Source: UBA4408 sp002389785
Lineage (GTDB): Bacteria; Bacteroidota; Bacteroidia; UBA4408
Direction of reading: 5' to 3'
Length of the DNA stretch: 64,000 nt
NCBI GenBank assembly: GCA_035438985.1
Contig: DAORJK010000009.1
Location: 1 to 64,000, forward strand
This document shows, in pieces, positions 17,009 to 25,864 of this stretch (its first letter is position 1; the number at the start of each line of letters is the position of its first letter). Below the pieces are notes generated by a model. It saw only the letters and a program-made list of their open reading frames with translations, searched no databases and had not been told where the DNA came from. The position numbers were made by a program, and so were the translations under genes.

Positions 17009-19516
17009 TTAGTTCTTTTCTGACCTTCGTCTAACGAAAAATTTATACCCTTCAATCCAGATAACAGAAACAAATCCTATTAAAAAACTGAGGAGCAAAG
17101 TAGCGCTATCAAGTGGTTTGAATTCAAAAAAAGCAGCCAGTGGTTTCACATAAATCAACAATGCAGTGAGGGTGATTGAAATAATAGCAATTAGCGGAAC
17201 CAGTGAATTTTTATAGCGTATGGTGGTAAAAATTGAGTAGTAAAAGGAACGATTGGCAAGGGTTAAAAACAAATTGGCCAACACTAAAACTACAAAAACC
17301 ATGGTACGTGTAGATGATTCATCTAGCCCCTTTGCAACGGCAAATCGGTAACTGAACAATAAAGCAGCAGTAATAGCTAAGCCTTGTATTATGCTGATCA
17401 CTAATTCTCTTACATTAAAAAAACTAACTGAGAATTTTCGAGGCTTTTGCTTCATTGCATTGGGCTCAATTGGTTCATTTTCAAAAATAATTGAACAGGT
17501 AGGTCCCATAATTAATTCGAGAAAAATAATGTGTACAGGCGAAAAAATAGCTGGATAAATCCAACCCAATGCAAGCGGAATAAATACAATAAGTATGATT
17601 GGAATATGAATAGAAATGATGTATTGAATTGCCTTTTTAAGATTGGTATAAATTTTTCGCCCCATGGCAATTGCGTCCACCATGCGTGCTAAATCATCTT
17701 CAACCAACAACAGAGAGGCTGCTTGTTTGGCCAATTCGGTTCCTCTGGTTCCCATTGCAATACCAATGTGTGCAGCTTTTAATGCAGGTCCATCGTTTAT
17801 TCCATCGCCGGTCATTGCAACAATTTGTCCGCTCGTTTTTAAGGCATTAATTATTTTGAGTTTTGCTTCCGGAAACATGCGGTAAAAGATGGAAGTTGTC
17901 AACACTTTTTGTTGCAGTTCTTGTTCTGATAAATTCATCAAATTTTCACCACTCAGGATGCTATTTATATTTTTAAATCCAACTTGATTAGCAATAGCAA
18001 GGGTTGTATCAGCACTGTCACCGGTAATTATTTTTACATCTATGCCAGCAGTATAAAAGTGTTGAATTACTTCAGTTATATTTTTTTTAGGAGGATCATA
18101 AAAGGAAACCAATCCTTTGAAAATAAATTCGAACTCCTGTTGAGTATCCGGGAATTGCTTCCCTTCATAGTTTGATTCAGCTACAGCCAATACACGATAA
18201 CCATCGTGTGCAATTGTTTCGTTTGCTTCTTTAATTGCTTGCAATTCCTTTTCAGATAATTTACATAAGGTAACAATTTTTTCAGCTGCTCCTTTAGCAG
18301 CAATGATGCGCTTTCCTGAGTTATTCTCAAAAATATGTGTCATCATTGGAGGTTTACCACTTAAGGGATATTCGTGAATCAAGCGATAATTTGGTCGTTC
18401 ATCGGTTGATATTAAATTAGAATAAGCTTTGTGCAAAGCTACTTCCATGGCATCAAAAGGAATGGGTTCGCTAGCCCACATAGCGGTTTCAATTAACCGA
18501 ATTTCGTCAGTACTCAGTGCTTCATCAGCGTTTTTAACTTTAGCCGAATCCAAACAAAACACCTTTGCGAGTGTCATTTTGTTTTCAGTAAGTGTACCTG
18601 TTTTATCGGTGCAAATAACAGTTGCGCTTCCAAGTGTTTCAACTGTTTTCATTTGTTTTACCACGATACCCATTTTCATTAAACGCCAACCGCCAATTGC
18701 CATGTAGGTGGTAAGTGCCATTGGAATTTCTTCCGGCAAAATGCTCATGGCAAGCGTGAGTGCTTTTAATAAGCTATCGAGAACAAGGTGTGAACGAAAA
18801 AAATTAATGCCCCAAACTATACAAAATACAATGGCTCCGGCAATGACCATTTTTTTTACGAAGTTGTTTATTTGAAGTTCTAAAGGCGTTTTTTCAACTT
18901 CAATTTCTTCGAGCGACTTACCAATTTTCCCTAATTCGGTATGTGCTCCTATTGCTGTAACAATGGCAATAGCCAAACCACTTTCAACGGAAGTACCTTT
19001 GTAAACAAGTGGATTTTCAGCATCCTTGTCTTTGAATACAGCCATTGATTCGCCGGTTAGCAGGGATTCGTTTACCGAAAAATCGTTTGATTGTATAATT
19101 TTTGCATCTGCCGAAATCAAAGCACCTTCTTCGATTATTAAATAATCGCCCAGTACTAATTCTTCACTACGTATTTCAACTGTTTCGCTATTTCGAATAA
19201 CTTTACAATTGGCTTGTGTAAAATTTTTCAACTTAAGCAGGGCGTTTCTGCTTCTTGAATCTTGGTATAAGGCCAGGGTTGAGACAATGCCAATGGCCGA
19301 AAGTAAAAAAATAGCATCGCCCGATTTGCCGCTAATAAAATAGATTAGGGCAGCAGCTAAAAGCAACAGAATCATAGGCTCCTTCAGCAACTTTTTGAAT
19401 GCTTCAAGCATCCCATTTTCCTCATAAGTAGCTTCTGAATTTGCACCAAACTTTTCTCGCGCCTCCATCACTTGAGCTGTGTTTAAACCGGAGAAAGAAG
19501 TTTTAGTATTGGACAT
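17009..19516 (-). CDS. P-type cation-transporting ATPase
   Basis: 835 residues with full P2-like architecture: N-terminal cation-ATPase segment, two hydrophobic segments (about 48-90), actuator domain with LLTGES, M3-M4 with SILPEEIP, phosphorylation motif DKTGTLT near residue 305, nucleotide-binding domain, hinge GDGINDGPALK, then six more membrane segments. Unlike classical Ca2+ pumps, M4 reads PEEIP rather than PEGLP, and M6 reads LELIMGPTCSIIFENEP rather than the usual Asp-containing segment, so calcium specificity should not be assumed. It is monocistronic. A metal or alkaline-earth substrate is likely; its position next to the RND efflux operon may be coincidental. Confidence 0.9.
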   Translation of the reverse strand: MSNTKTSFSGLNTAQVMEAREKFGANSEATYEENGMLEAFKKLLKEPMILLLLAAALIYFISGKSGDAIFLLSAIGIVSTLALYQDSRSRNALLKLKNFTQANCKVIRNSETVEIRSEELVLGDYLIIEEGALISADAKIIQSNDFSVNESLLTGESMAVFKDKDAENPLVYKGTSVESGLAIAIVTAIGAHTELGKIGKSLEEIEVEKTPLELQINNFVKKMVIAGAIVFCIVWGINFFRSHLVLDSLLKALTLAMSILPEEIPMALTTYMAIGGWRLMKMGIVVKQMKTVETLGSATVICTDKTGTLTENKMTLAKVFCLDSAKVKNADEALSTDEIRLIETAMWASEPIPFDAMEVALHKAYSNLISTDERPNYRLIHEYPLSGKPPMMTHIFENNSGKRIIAAKGAAEKIVTLCKLSEKELQAIKEANETIAHDGYRVLAVAESNYEGKQFPDTQQEFEFIFKGLVSFYDPPKKNITEVIQHFYTAGIDVKIITGDSADTTLAIANQVGFKNINSILSGENLMNLSEQELQQKVLTTSIFYRMFPEAKLKIINALKTSGQIVAMTGDGINDGPALKAAHIGIAMGTRGTELAKQAASLLLVEDDLARMVDAIAMGRKIYTNLKKAIQYIISIHIPIILIVFIPLALGWIYPAIFSPVHIIFLELIMGPTCSIIFENEPIEPNAMKQKPRKFSVSFFNVRELVISIIQGLAITAALLFSYRFAVAKGLDESSTRTMVFVVLVLANLFLTLANRSFYYSIFTTIRYKNSLVPLIAIISITLTALLIYVKPLAAFFEFKPLDSATLLLSFLIGFVSVIWIEGYKFFVRRRSEKN

Positions 19517-19726
19517 CTTTGTGTTTGCTTAGGAAAGTATTTTTGGGATAGCTAAGATAAGATCATAAAATAAATTAACGCCCAAATGCAGTCGACAACG
19601 TTTTAATTACCGCCTTTTCCAAAGGTTTCCTTTCGATTTTTTCCAAGGTCTTATTCAGTAATGTTTTGATTATAAATCTACAACGCTTGTTTGTTATTTT
19701 AAATTCTTCTTTGGGACGTTATTTTG

Positions 19727-19756
19727 TTGTAAAACATCAAAAGAATTTTATATTTG
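19727..19756 (+). promoter_or_regulatory. Promoter in front of the decayed T9SS gene
   Basis: TTG (19727-19729), a 19-base spacer, then TATATTTG (19749-19756), a good Bacteroidota match. The predicted start of transcription is near 19761. It points at an ATG at 19805 whose frame closes after 18 codons. Confidence 0.6.
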
Positions 19757-19804
19757 ATTTTCAAATCGTTTTACAAATTTTAACAAATTTATTTTAAATA
19801 CCAT

Positions 19805-20433
19805 ATGTACAAGGTGAAAAATAGAAGATCTAATTTAAAACAACTTTTGCGACTCCAGTAAATTGTGTAAGTGTATTGGGAGCGCAGGATTATCGTTACA
19901 ACATTGTAGGCCCAAATAATTACAATAGAACTTTTACAAGAAATAGTAGCTTAAATAATTGGTATTTTAGCTGGACAAACTCTTCTCCATATTTACAAGC
20001 TAATACAACTTATGATGTTAAGGTCGCTTCTCGAGCTGGGGGTGTTTGGAGCGATTATGGTGATGTGTGTACGATAACTACACCTGCTACAGTTTATAGA
20101 ATGGCAGATACAACGTTGTTAGGTAATAAATCCGAAGCAATTTTTGAAACTAATGGTTACAATGAGGAAATTTTAGCCTTAAATGTATTTCCAAATCCTA
20201 ACTCTAAAGATGAGACATTTTCAATACATTTAACCGGTATTACGCAAAACAATCAATCAATTAAAATATCGATATTTAATATATTGGGTACATGTGTTTA
20301 CAAATCAGTAATAAATACTCTGGAGGAAAGTCAATTAATTATAAGTCCAGAACTAAATTTAGCAACCGGGGTTTACCTAATAGAGTCTGATGTAAATGGC
20401 AATAAGTTGCGAATGAAATTTGTGGTAGAGTAG
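19805..20433 (+). pseudogene. Decayed T9SS-secreted protein (start and C-terminus kept, middle lost)
   Basis: An ATG at 19805 opens MYKVKNRRSNLKQLLRL, resembling the basic start of a signal peptide, and stops at 19859. In another frame, open from 19834 to 20433, lies the end of a fibronectin-like surface protein: TPVNCVSVLGAQDYRYNIVG ... TYDVKVASRAGGVWSDYGDVC, followed by a T9SS type A sorting domain (LNVFPNPNSKDETFSIHL ... GVYLIESDVNGNKLRMKFVVE). That frame has no ATG, only a TTG at 19876, and no signal peptide. The simplest reading is an internal deletion that fused the two ends out of frame. It might instead be an assembly error or a TTG-started cytosolic fragment. Confidence 0.65.
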
Positions 20434-20537
20434 CAAGTCAAAAAAGTATTTCAAATATTATTTTTGGGAACGCTAATAAAATAGAATTTAACAAGAGCAA
20501 TTATCATTATTGCAATACTCAATAAAGTTTAATCTTA

Positions 20538-21530
20538 ATGAAAAATATTCCTTTTCAGATTCTTTTACTTTTAACATTTTCAATTAAAATTGTGTTAGCT
20601 CAGAATTTAGTACCTAATGGAAGTTTTGAGAATTATACGAACTGCCCAAATTCAATTGATCAAATTTACTATGCGAGTAGTTGGTTTCAGCCTAATAAAT
20701 TCCCAGGCGGATTTAGTGTAAATCAGTCAAGTAGTTCTGATTTTTATAATTCATGTTCAAATTTAACTTCGAATGTTTCGGTACCGAATAATTTTATTGG
20801 ATTTCAAAATGCAAATACTGGGAATGGTTATATAGGTTTACAGTATTACAGCACTTATATTTCAGGAAATGGGTTTAGGGAATATGCTGAGGTAAAACTA
20901 AGTCAAGCACTTTTACATGATAAAAAGTATAATTTGAAATATTATGTTTCAATGGCCAATAGCTCACGATTTTCAATCACAAAATTTGATGCGCATTTTT
21001 CAATTGATAGCCTACTAGATTCAGCATCATTTGATTTTCTCACAATTCCTGTAATACCCCAAATACAAATTAATAATAGAATTGATGATACTCTAAGTTG
21101 GATAGAAGTCACTGGAAGCTATATAGCAAATGGGGGTGAGCAATTCTTAACCATTGGGAATTTTCATGATGGTGCCTTTTGTGATACTATTAGGACTCAG
21201 ATTAGTCCTAATTTTAACTGTTGTTTTGCATACTATTATATTGATGATGTAAGTTTGGTCGAAGATTCTACCAATGGAATGGAGGAATTAGCACAAATTG
21301 AAGTTTCAGTTATTCCAATTCCTGCAAAAAGTAATATTCAACTTAGCTCCCAACAAGTATTTAAAGAAATAACTGTAATGGACATGCGAGGTAAAATGGT
21401 GTTGCAACAAAAGCCTTTTAAAATGACAACAGTAATTGATATATCGCATTGGGATGATGGTGTTTATTTTGTGAAATGTAAGCTTAAGAATGAGCAAGTT
21501 GTGCATAAGAAAATTGTAGTACAGCATTAA
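20538..21530 (+). CDS. T9SS type A sorting domain secreted protein
   Basis: 330 residues. A signal peptide (IPFQILLLLTFSIKIVLAQ) is followed by NLVPNGSFENYTNCPNS, the start of a jelly-roll-like domain common in secreted Bacteroidota proteins. This runs to about residue 240 and ends in YYIDDVSLVED. The last 80 residues are a type A sorting domain (VIPIPAKSNIQLSS ... ITVMDMRGKMVLQQ ... WDDGVYFVKCKLKNEQVVHKKIVV). It should be exported across the outer membrane by T9SS and anchored or released. Ligand is unknown. It follows the decayed T9SS gene on the same strand. A possible -7 box TATTTTTG lies at 20459-20466. Confidence 0.85.
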   Translation: MKNIPFQILLLLTFSIKIVLAQNLVPNGSFENYTNCPNSIDQIYYASSWFQPNKFPGGFSVNQSSSSDFYNSCSNLTSNVSVPNNFIGFQNANTGNGYIGLQYYSTYISGNGFREYAEVKLSQALLHDKKYNLKYYVSMANSSRFSITKFDAHFSIDSLLDSASFDFLTIPVIPQIQINNRIDDTLSWIEVTGSYIANGGEQFLTIGNFHDGAFCDTIRTQISPNFNCCFAYYYIDDVSLVEDSTNGMEELAQIEVSVIPIPAKSNIQLSSQQVFKEITVMDMRGKMVLQQKPFKMTTVIDISHWDDGVYFVKCKLKNEQVVHKKIVVQH

Positions 21531-22159
21531 TAACAGTGAAGAGTAAAAGAAGTATCTAGTATAGAGTAGTAATTAATATTATTCTGTAAGACTAAGTCTA
21601 AAAATTCAAAAAGTAGCCCCTATAATACTCAAAATGATAGTATGCGGTTGGTGAATATCTGAATTTAGCTTTTCACAAAAAATAATAGAAGGAAGAAAAA
21701 CATTTATCCTAAAATTGAGCCCAAAAACAACTTAATTTTCCTATAAATGCAGGTTTCAATTTACAACAACAAAATCTTCAAAAGTTTTTAGGATTTTGTT
21801 GTTGTGTGTCATTAATATTTTTGAAGCGCCTGAGGGTCTTAAAATAGAGCTTAAGCGTTCGAGAAAATATTTTAAAAACTCTAACTTTAAGGTTCAGCAG
21901 CGCCCATAAAATGGTACTTCATATGATTATTCTTGACTTGACAAAATCACTTCAGCGCTGAAGCATCTTTTGCAGAACAAGAATACTAAAATCCGATAAA
22001 AAGATCGATATAACGTAACTGGTTTAAAATTCATTTATCTGAATATCAGGGAGTTAAAAAGGGAACCCTTGCGGATTCCCTTCGTTTTTTCTCAAGCGCC
22101 GAGACTTGCGTAATTGAGGTTTTGGAGACAGCCTTTTGTTGGAATTCGATGATTAATTA
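21531..22159. other. Non-coding stretch with inverted repeats
   Basis: No supported gene in 629 bases. A perfect 14-bp inverted repeat pairs ACAACAACAAAATC (21763-21776) with GATTTTGTTGTTGT (21792-21805) around a 15-base loop, without a T run. A perfect GC-rich 14-bp palindrome CTTCAGCGCTGAAG lies at 21950-21963, resembling a protein-binding operator. A terminator sits at 22056-22090. The rest is AT-rich and without visible coding signal. Confidence 0.6.
22056..22090. terminator. Probable bidirectional terminator downstream of pckA
   Basis: The stem pairs AAGGGAACC-side bases (22060-22067) with GG-A-TTCCCTT (22073-22082), with one bulge and a CTTGC loop. Read leftward it ends in TTTTT (22060-22056), fitting the end of the pckA transcript about 75 bases past its stop. 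Read rightward it ends in a T run near 22085-22090. Confidence 0.65.
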
Positions 22160-23773
22160 TTAAGCACTTTGAACAACTTTGGGTGCAGCAGCCATAATTT
22201 CTTCGCTGGCGTTGCTGGCATATTGTGCAAAGTTTTTCACAAAGGATGCTGCTAAATTATTTGCTTTTGCATCGTAAGCATCTTTGTCTTTCCATGCATT
22301 ACGTGGATTTAACAATTCAGCCGGAACTCCATTAATTGCAGTTGGCATCGCTAAATTAAATACCGGTAGTGTATCAAATTTGGCTTTGTCTAATTCACCA
22401 TTTAAAGCAGCAGTAATAATTGAACGAGTGTACGATAATTTAATTCGCTCACCTACACCGTATGCTCCACCAACCCATCCGGTATTGATCATCCAAACAT
22501 TCACTTTACTATCTTTTAATTTTTTTCCTAACAATTCAGCATATTTGGTTGGATGCAGGGGTAAAAATGCTTTTCCAAAACAAGCTGAGAAAGTAAGTGT
22601 AGGTTCAGTAATACCAATTTCGGTACCTGCAACTTTTGCTGTATATCCACTTATGAAATAAAACATTGCCTGGCTATTAGTTAATTTACTAATGGGAGGT
22701 AAAACACCAAAAGCATCGCAGGTTAAGAAGAAAATATTTTTAGGAGCTGCCCCTACAGAAGGAGAAACAGCATTTTCAATATAATCGATAGGATAAGCAA
22801 CACGTGTATTTTCGGTTTTCGAAATGTTGGTAAAATCTACGGTAGTAGTTCCTTCGTAAAACTCAATGTTTTCGAGTAAGGAACCAAACTTAATTGCGTT
22901 AAAAATTTCAGGTTCTTTTTCTTTCTTCAAATCTACACACTTAGCGTAGCAACCGCCTTCAAAATTAAATACTGAATTATCGGCCCAACCGTGTTCATCA
23001 TCACCAATTAATTTACGATTTGGATCGGCAGATAAAGTAGTTTTACCGGTACCCGAAAGTCCGAAGAAAATAGCAGTATCACCATCCTTACCAATATTAG
23101 CTGAACAGTGCATGCTCAATACATTTTTTTCGTGAGGCAACACATAGTTCAATACAGAGAAAATTCCCTTTTTAATTTCTCCGGTATATCCCGTACCACC
23201 GATTAAAATCATTTTCTTAGTAAAGTTTAATACCGCAAAATTGTGTTGACGGGTACCATCAATTTCTGGAACTGCTTTAAAATCAGGAGCACAGATAATG
23301 GTCCACTCCGGAGTAAAGTTCAATATTTCTTCCTTGGTAGGACGTAAGAATAAGTTATTGGCAAATAAATTTGACCAAGGAAACTCAGTAACTACACGAA
23401 TATTTAAACGGTGAGCAGGATCTGCGCAAGCATAGGCATCGCGCACATAAACTTCGCGCTCGGTTAAGTAAGCACTGATGCGGTGAAACAGGCGGTCGAA
23501 TTTATCTGCATCAAATTTAATATTGATATCGCCCCACCATACGCTATTTTCGGTTTTTTCGTCACAAACAACAAATTTATCGCGTGGCGAACGACCTGTA
23601 AATTCACCGGTATCAACTGCAAGAGCACCACTATCGGCCAATACTCCCTGGCCTAATACAATCGTTTCTTCTACTAATTCGGCCGGAGATAAATTCCAAT
23701 AAGCTGCCGATACATTTTTCAATCCAATTGAAGCCAAGGTAGCATCCTTTGCTTTTAATCCGTATTCGTTCAT
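22160..23773 (-). CDS. pckA: Phosphoenolpyruvate carboxykinase (ATP)
   Basis: 537 residues, typical of the ATP-dependent enzyme that converts oxaloacetate and ATP to PEP, CO2 and ADP, the gluconeogenic entry point (it can run in reverse in fermenting bacteria). Seen: GRSPRDKFVV near the start, the substrate and metal region FLRPTKEE, the P-loop FFGLSGTGKTTLSAD, GDDEHGW, and the adenine-binding region NTRVAYPIDYIENA and later KLSYTRSIITAALNGEL. It is cytosolic and stands alone with its own -7 box and a terminator. Confidence 0.97.
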   Translation of the reverse strand: MNEYGLKAKDATLASIGLKNVSAAYWNLSPAELVEETIVLGQGVLADSGALAVDTGEFTGRSPRDKFVVCDEKTENSVWWGDINIKFDADKFDRLFHRISAYLTEREVYVRDAYACADPAHRLNIRVVTEFPWSNLFANNLFLRPTKEEILNFTPEWTIICAPDFKAVPEIDGTRQHNFAVLNFTKKMILIGGTGYTGEIKKGIFSVLNYVLPHEKNVLSMHCSANIGKDGDTAIFFGLSGTGKTTLSADPNRKLIGDDEHGWADNSVFNFEGGCYAKCVDLKKEKEPEIFNAIKFGSLLENIEFYEGTTTVDFTNISKTENTRVAYPIDYIENAVSPSVGAAPKNIFFLTCDAFGVLPPISKLTNSQAMFYFISGYTAKVAGTEIGITEPTLTFSACFGKAFLPLHPTKYAELLGKKLKDSKVNVWMINTGWVGGAYGVGERIKLSYTRSIITAALNGELDKAKFDTLPVFNLAMPTAINGVPAELLNPRNAWKDKDAYDAKANNLAASFVKNFAQYASNASEEIMAAAPKVVQSA

Positions 23774-23814
23774 GATTTAGTTTTTAGTTAGTATCTTTAA
23801 AATAAAACGGGCTG

Positions 23815-23822
23815 CAAATTTA
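23815..23822 (-). promoter_or_regulatory. pckA promoter -7 box
   Basis: Minus strand TAAATTTG matches TAnnTTTG. The predicted transcription start near 23810 gives a leader of about 37 nt. No clear -33 TTG is seen. Confidence 0.5.
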
Positions 23823-23844
23823 AGGAATATTTTTAAACGTAGTT

Positions 23845-24354
23845 TTAGCGACGTTTCGGATGGCAACGACCATTTTCAATCACATGCACCAGTTTAGATT
23901 CTGCAAGTAATGATTTACTCTTCTCAATAAACTCAATTCGTTGCTTCGCATTTAATTCTTCCAGTAAAAAACAATAATCAACCTCACCTTCCCTACCCCA
24001 TGCATTTTGCTCATAAGCAAGGGTCAATTTCTTCTCTTTACTGAAAATATCTATAAACTCCTTGTATCGGTTCATCATCTTTCCATCGGTTCCTTCACCA
24101 ATACTAAAAAATGAAACCGATAATGGATAAACATCATTTGGTTGTTTGTTTTCATCCAATGGTTGTAATTCTTCATGCTCAACAATCGCCTTTGATGCAT
24201 CATTAATTGTGGCCGGTCCTTGGTCTTTTGCTACACTTTCAGTAGGCTTTACTTGATCTACCACGTTAGTTTCATTTTTAGTTTTAGCAGTTTTGCAAGC
24301 TATACCGGTAATTAATATGCAGGCAAGTAACAGATAATTAATACAGATTTTCAT
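23845..24354 (-). CDS. Hypothetical lipoprotein
   Basis: 169 residues. A signal peptide with lipobox (LLLACILITGIAC) is followed by a low-complexity Lys/Thr/Glu linker of about 50 residues, then a folded-looking region (DVYPLSVSFFSIGEGTDGKMMNRYKEFIDIF ... AYEQNAWGREGEVDYCFLLEELNAKQRIEFIEKSKSLL) ending in a basic tail. The family is not recognised. The pattern SFFSIGEGTD, a conserved WGREGEVDYC and helix fits a small periplasmic domain. It lies between pckA and sucC on the same strand but has separate flanks. Confidence 0.75.
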   Translation of the reverse strand: MKICINYLLLACILITGIACKTAKTKNETNVVDQVKPTESVAKDQGPATINDASKAIVEHEELQPLDENKQPNDVYPLSVSFFSIGEGTDGKMMNRYKEFIDIFSKEKKLTLAYEQNAWGREGEVDYCFLLEELNAKQRIEFIEKSKSLLAESKLVHVIENGRCHPKRR

Positions 24355-24460
24355 TCCTATGTTTGTTAGTATATTGAGGTACTAAATTAACCAAATAATT
24401 CTATTCTCAAAATGATATAATAAGGCCATGCAAGAAAGGAATACGATTCACTTAGTAACT

Positions 24461-24493
24461 AAAAAAGCCCTTCACAAAATTTAGGGAAGGGCT
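24461..24493 (-). terminator. sucC terminator
   Basis: The inverted repeat AGCCCTT (24466-24472) / AAGGGCT (24487-24493) around a 14-base loop is followed on the minus strand by TTTTTT (24466-24461), about 20 bases after the sucC stop. Confidence 0.8.
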
Positions 24494-24515
24494 AAGTTTT
24501 AGATAGAGAAAGTGG

Positions 24516-25727
24516 TTAATTTAATACCTTTTTAACAAGGTCGGCAGCTTCTTGCAACTGAATTGCCGAATAAACCTTTAATCCTGATTTATCAATGATT
24601 GTTTTTGCTTCTTCGGCATTGGTTCCTTGCAAACGAACAATGATTGGAACATTTATAGAACCCATGTTTTTATAAGCATCAACTATTCCTTGAGCAACAC
24701 GGTCGCAACGTACAATTCCACCAAATATATTAACCAAAATTGCTTTTACATTGGCATCTTTTAATATGATGCGAAAAGCTTGTTCAACACGCTCTGCATT
24801 TGCTGTTCCTCCAACATCCAGGAAATTTGCAGGATCGCCGCCACTCAGTTTGATAATGTCCATAGTAGCCATGGCTAAACCGGCACCATTTACCATACAA
24901 CCAACATTTCCATCTAATTTAACGTAATTTAAATTGTGTTCACCTGCTTCAACTTCGGTTGGATCCTCTTCAGTAATATCGCGCAAAGCAGCATAATCTG
25001 CATGACGATAAAGGGCATTTTCATCAAGATTTACTTTTGAATCAACTGCAATAATTTTATTATCGGAAGTTTTTAACACCGGATTAATTTCGAACATTGC
25101 CGAATCGGTTGAATCGTAAGCTTTGTATAAAGCACTCACAAACTTGGTCATTTGCTTAAATGCTTCTCCTTCAAGACCTAAATTAAAGGCTATTTTGCGT
25201 GTTTGAAAACCTTGTAATCCAACTTTAGGATCAATTTCTTCTTTAAAAATAAGGTGTGGAGTATTGTGGGCAACATCTTCAATGTTCATCCCTCCTTCGG
25301 TGCTATACATAATGATATTTCTACCCGTTTGACGGTTTAATAAAACACTCATGTAAAATTCCTTTGTGGGAGTTTCGCCCGGATAATATACGTCTTGAGC
25401 AATTAAAACCTTATTCACTTTTTTACCTGCCGGACCGGTTTGAATGGTAACCAAGGTACCACCCAATATATTTTTTGATTTTTCCTTTACTTCATCCAAA
25501 TTTTTGGCAAGAACAACACCATTACTTCCGGTTTCATTCACCTTTCCTTTACCTCTTCCTCCTGCATGAATTTGAGCTTTTACTACCCACCAACCTGTAC
25601 CGGTTTGCTTTTGTAGTTCTTTTGCAGCCTCAACCGCCTGCTCCGGAGTATCGGCAACAATGCCTTCTTGAATGGCCACTCCAAAACTTTTTAAAATTGC
25701 TTTACCCTGATATTCGTGTATGTTCAT
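24516..25727 (-). CDS. sucC: Succinate-CoA ligase (ADP-forming) subunit beta
   Basis: 403 residues. It couples succinyl-CoA cleavage to ATP formation in the TCA cycle, together with the alpha subunit (sucD), which is not adjacent here. The N-terminus MNIHEYQGKAILKSFGV, the ATP-grasp loop KAQIHAGGRGKGKV, VLLNRQTGRNIIMYSTEGGMNIE, FEINPVLKT and the C-terminal GGIVRCDRVAQGIVDAYK are hallmark segments. The separation from sucD is not unusual in Bacteroidota. It has a good promoter and terminator, so it is an independent unit. Confidence 0.97.
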   Translation of the reverse strand: MNIHEYQGKAILKSFGVAIQEGIVADTPEQAVEAAKELQKQTGTGWWVVKAQIHAGGRGKGKVNETGSNGVVLAKNLDEVKEKSKNILGGTLVTIQTGPAGKKVNKVLIAQDVYYPGETPTKEFYMSVLLNRQTGRNIIMYSTEGGMNIEDVAHNTPHLIFKEEIDPKVGLQGFQTRKIAFNLGLEGEAFKQMTKFVSALYKAYDSTDSAMFEINPVLKTSDNKIIAVDSKVNLDENALYRHADYAALRDITEEDPTEVEAGEHNLNYVKLDGNVGCMVNGAGLAMATMDIIKLSGGDPANFLDVGGTANAERVEQAFRIILKDANVKAILVNIFGGIVRCDRVAQGIVDAYKNMGSINVPIIVRLQGTNAEEAKTIIDKSGLKVYSAIQLQEAADLVKKVLN

Positions 25728-25746
25728 AAGTATCTGTTTTAGCTTT

Positions 25747-25778
25747 CAAATGTAATTCATTTTTGGGTTAATTTTCAA
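25747..25778 (-). promoter_or_regulatory. sucC promoter
   Basis: Minus strand TTG (25778-25776), a 21-base spacer, then TACATTTG (25754-25747). The predicted start of transcription is near 25742, with a 15-base leader. Confidence 0.65.
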
Positions 25779-25864
25779 ATTTAAATTTCAGAAAAATAAT
25801 TTACATTTCGAAAATCATATTAACCTTTAGAAATAGAGCAATACTGCTACGGTTTAGTTAATTT

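Noticed and set aside
19876..20433. Intact small gene starting at the TTG
   Set aside because: A sorting-domain protein without a signal peptide cannot reach T9SS. The surrounding evidence favours a decayed gene.
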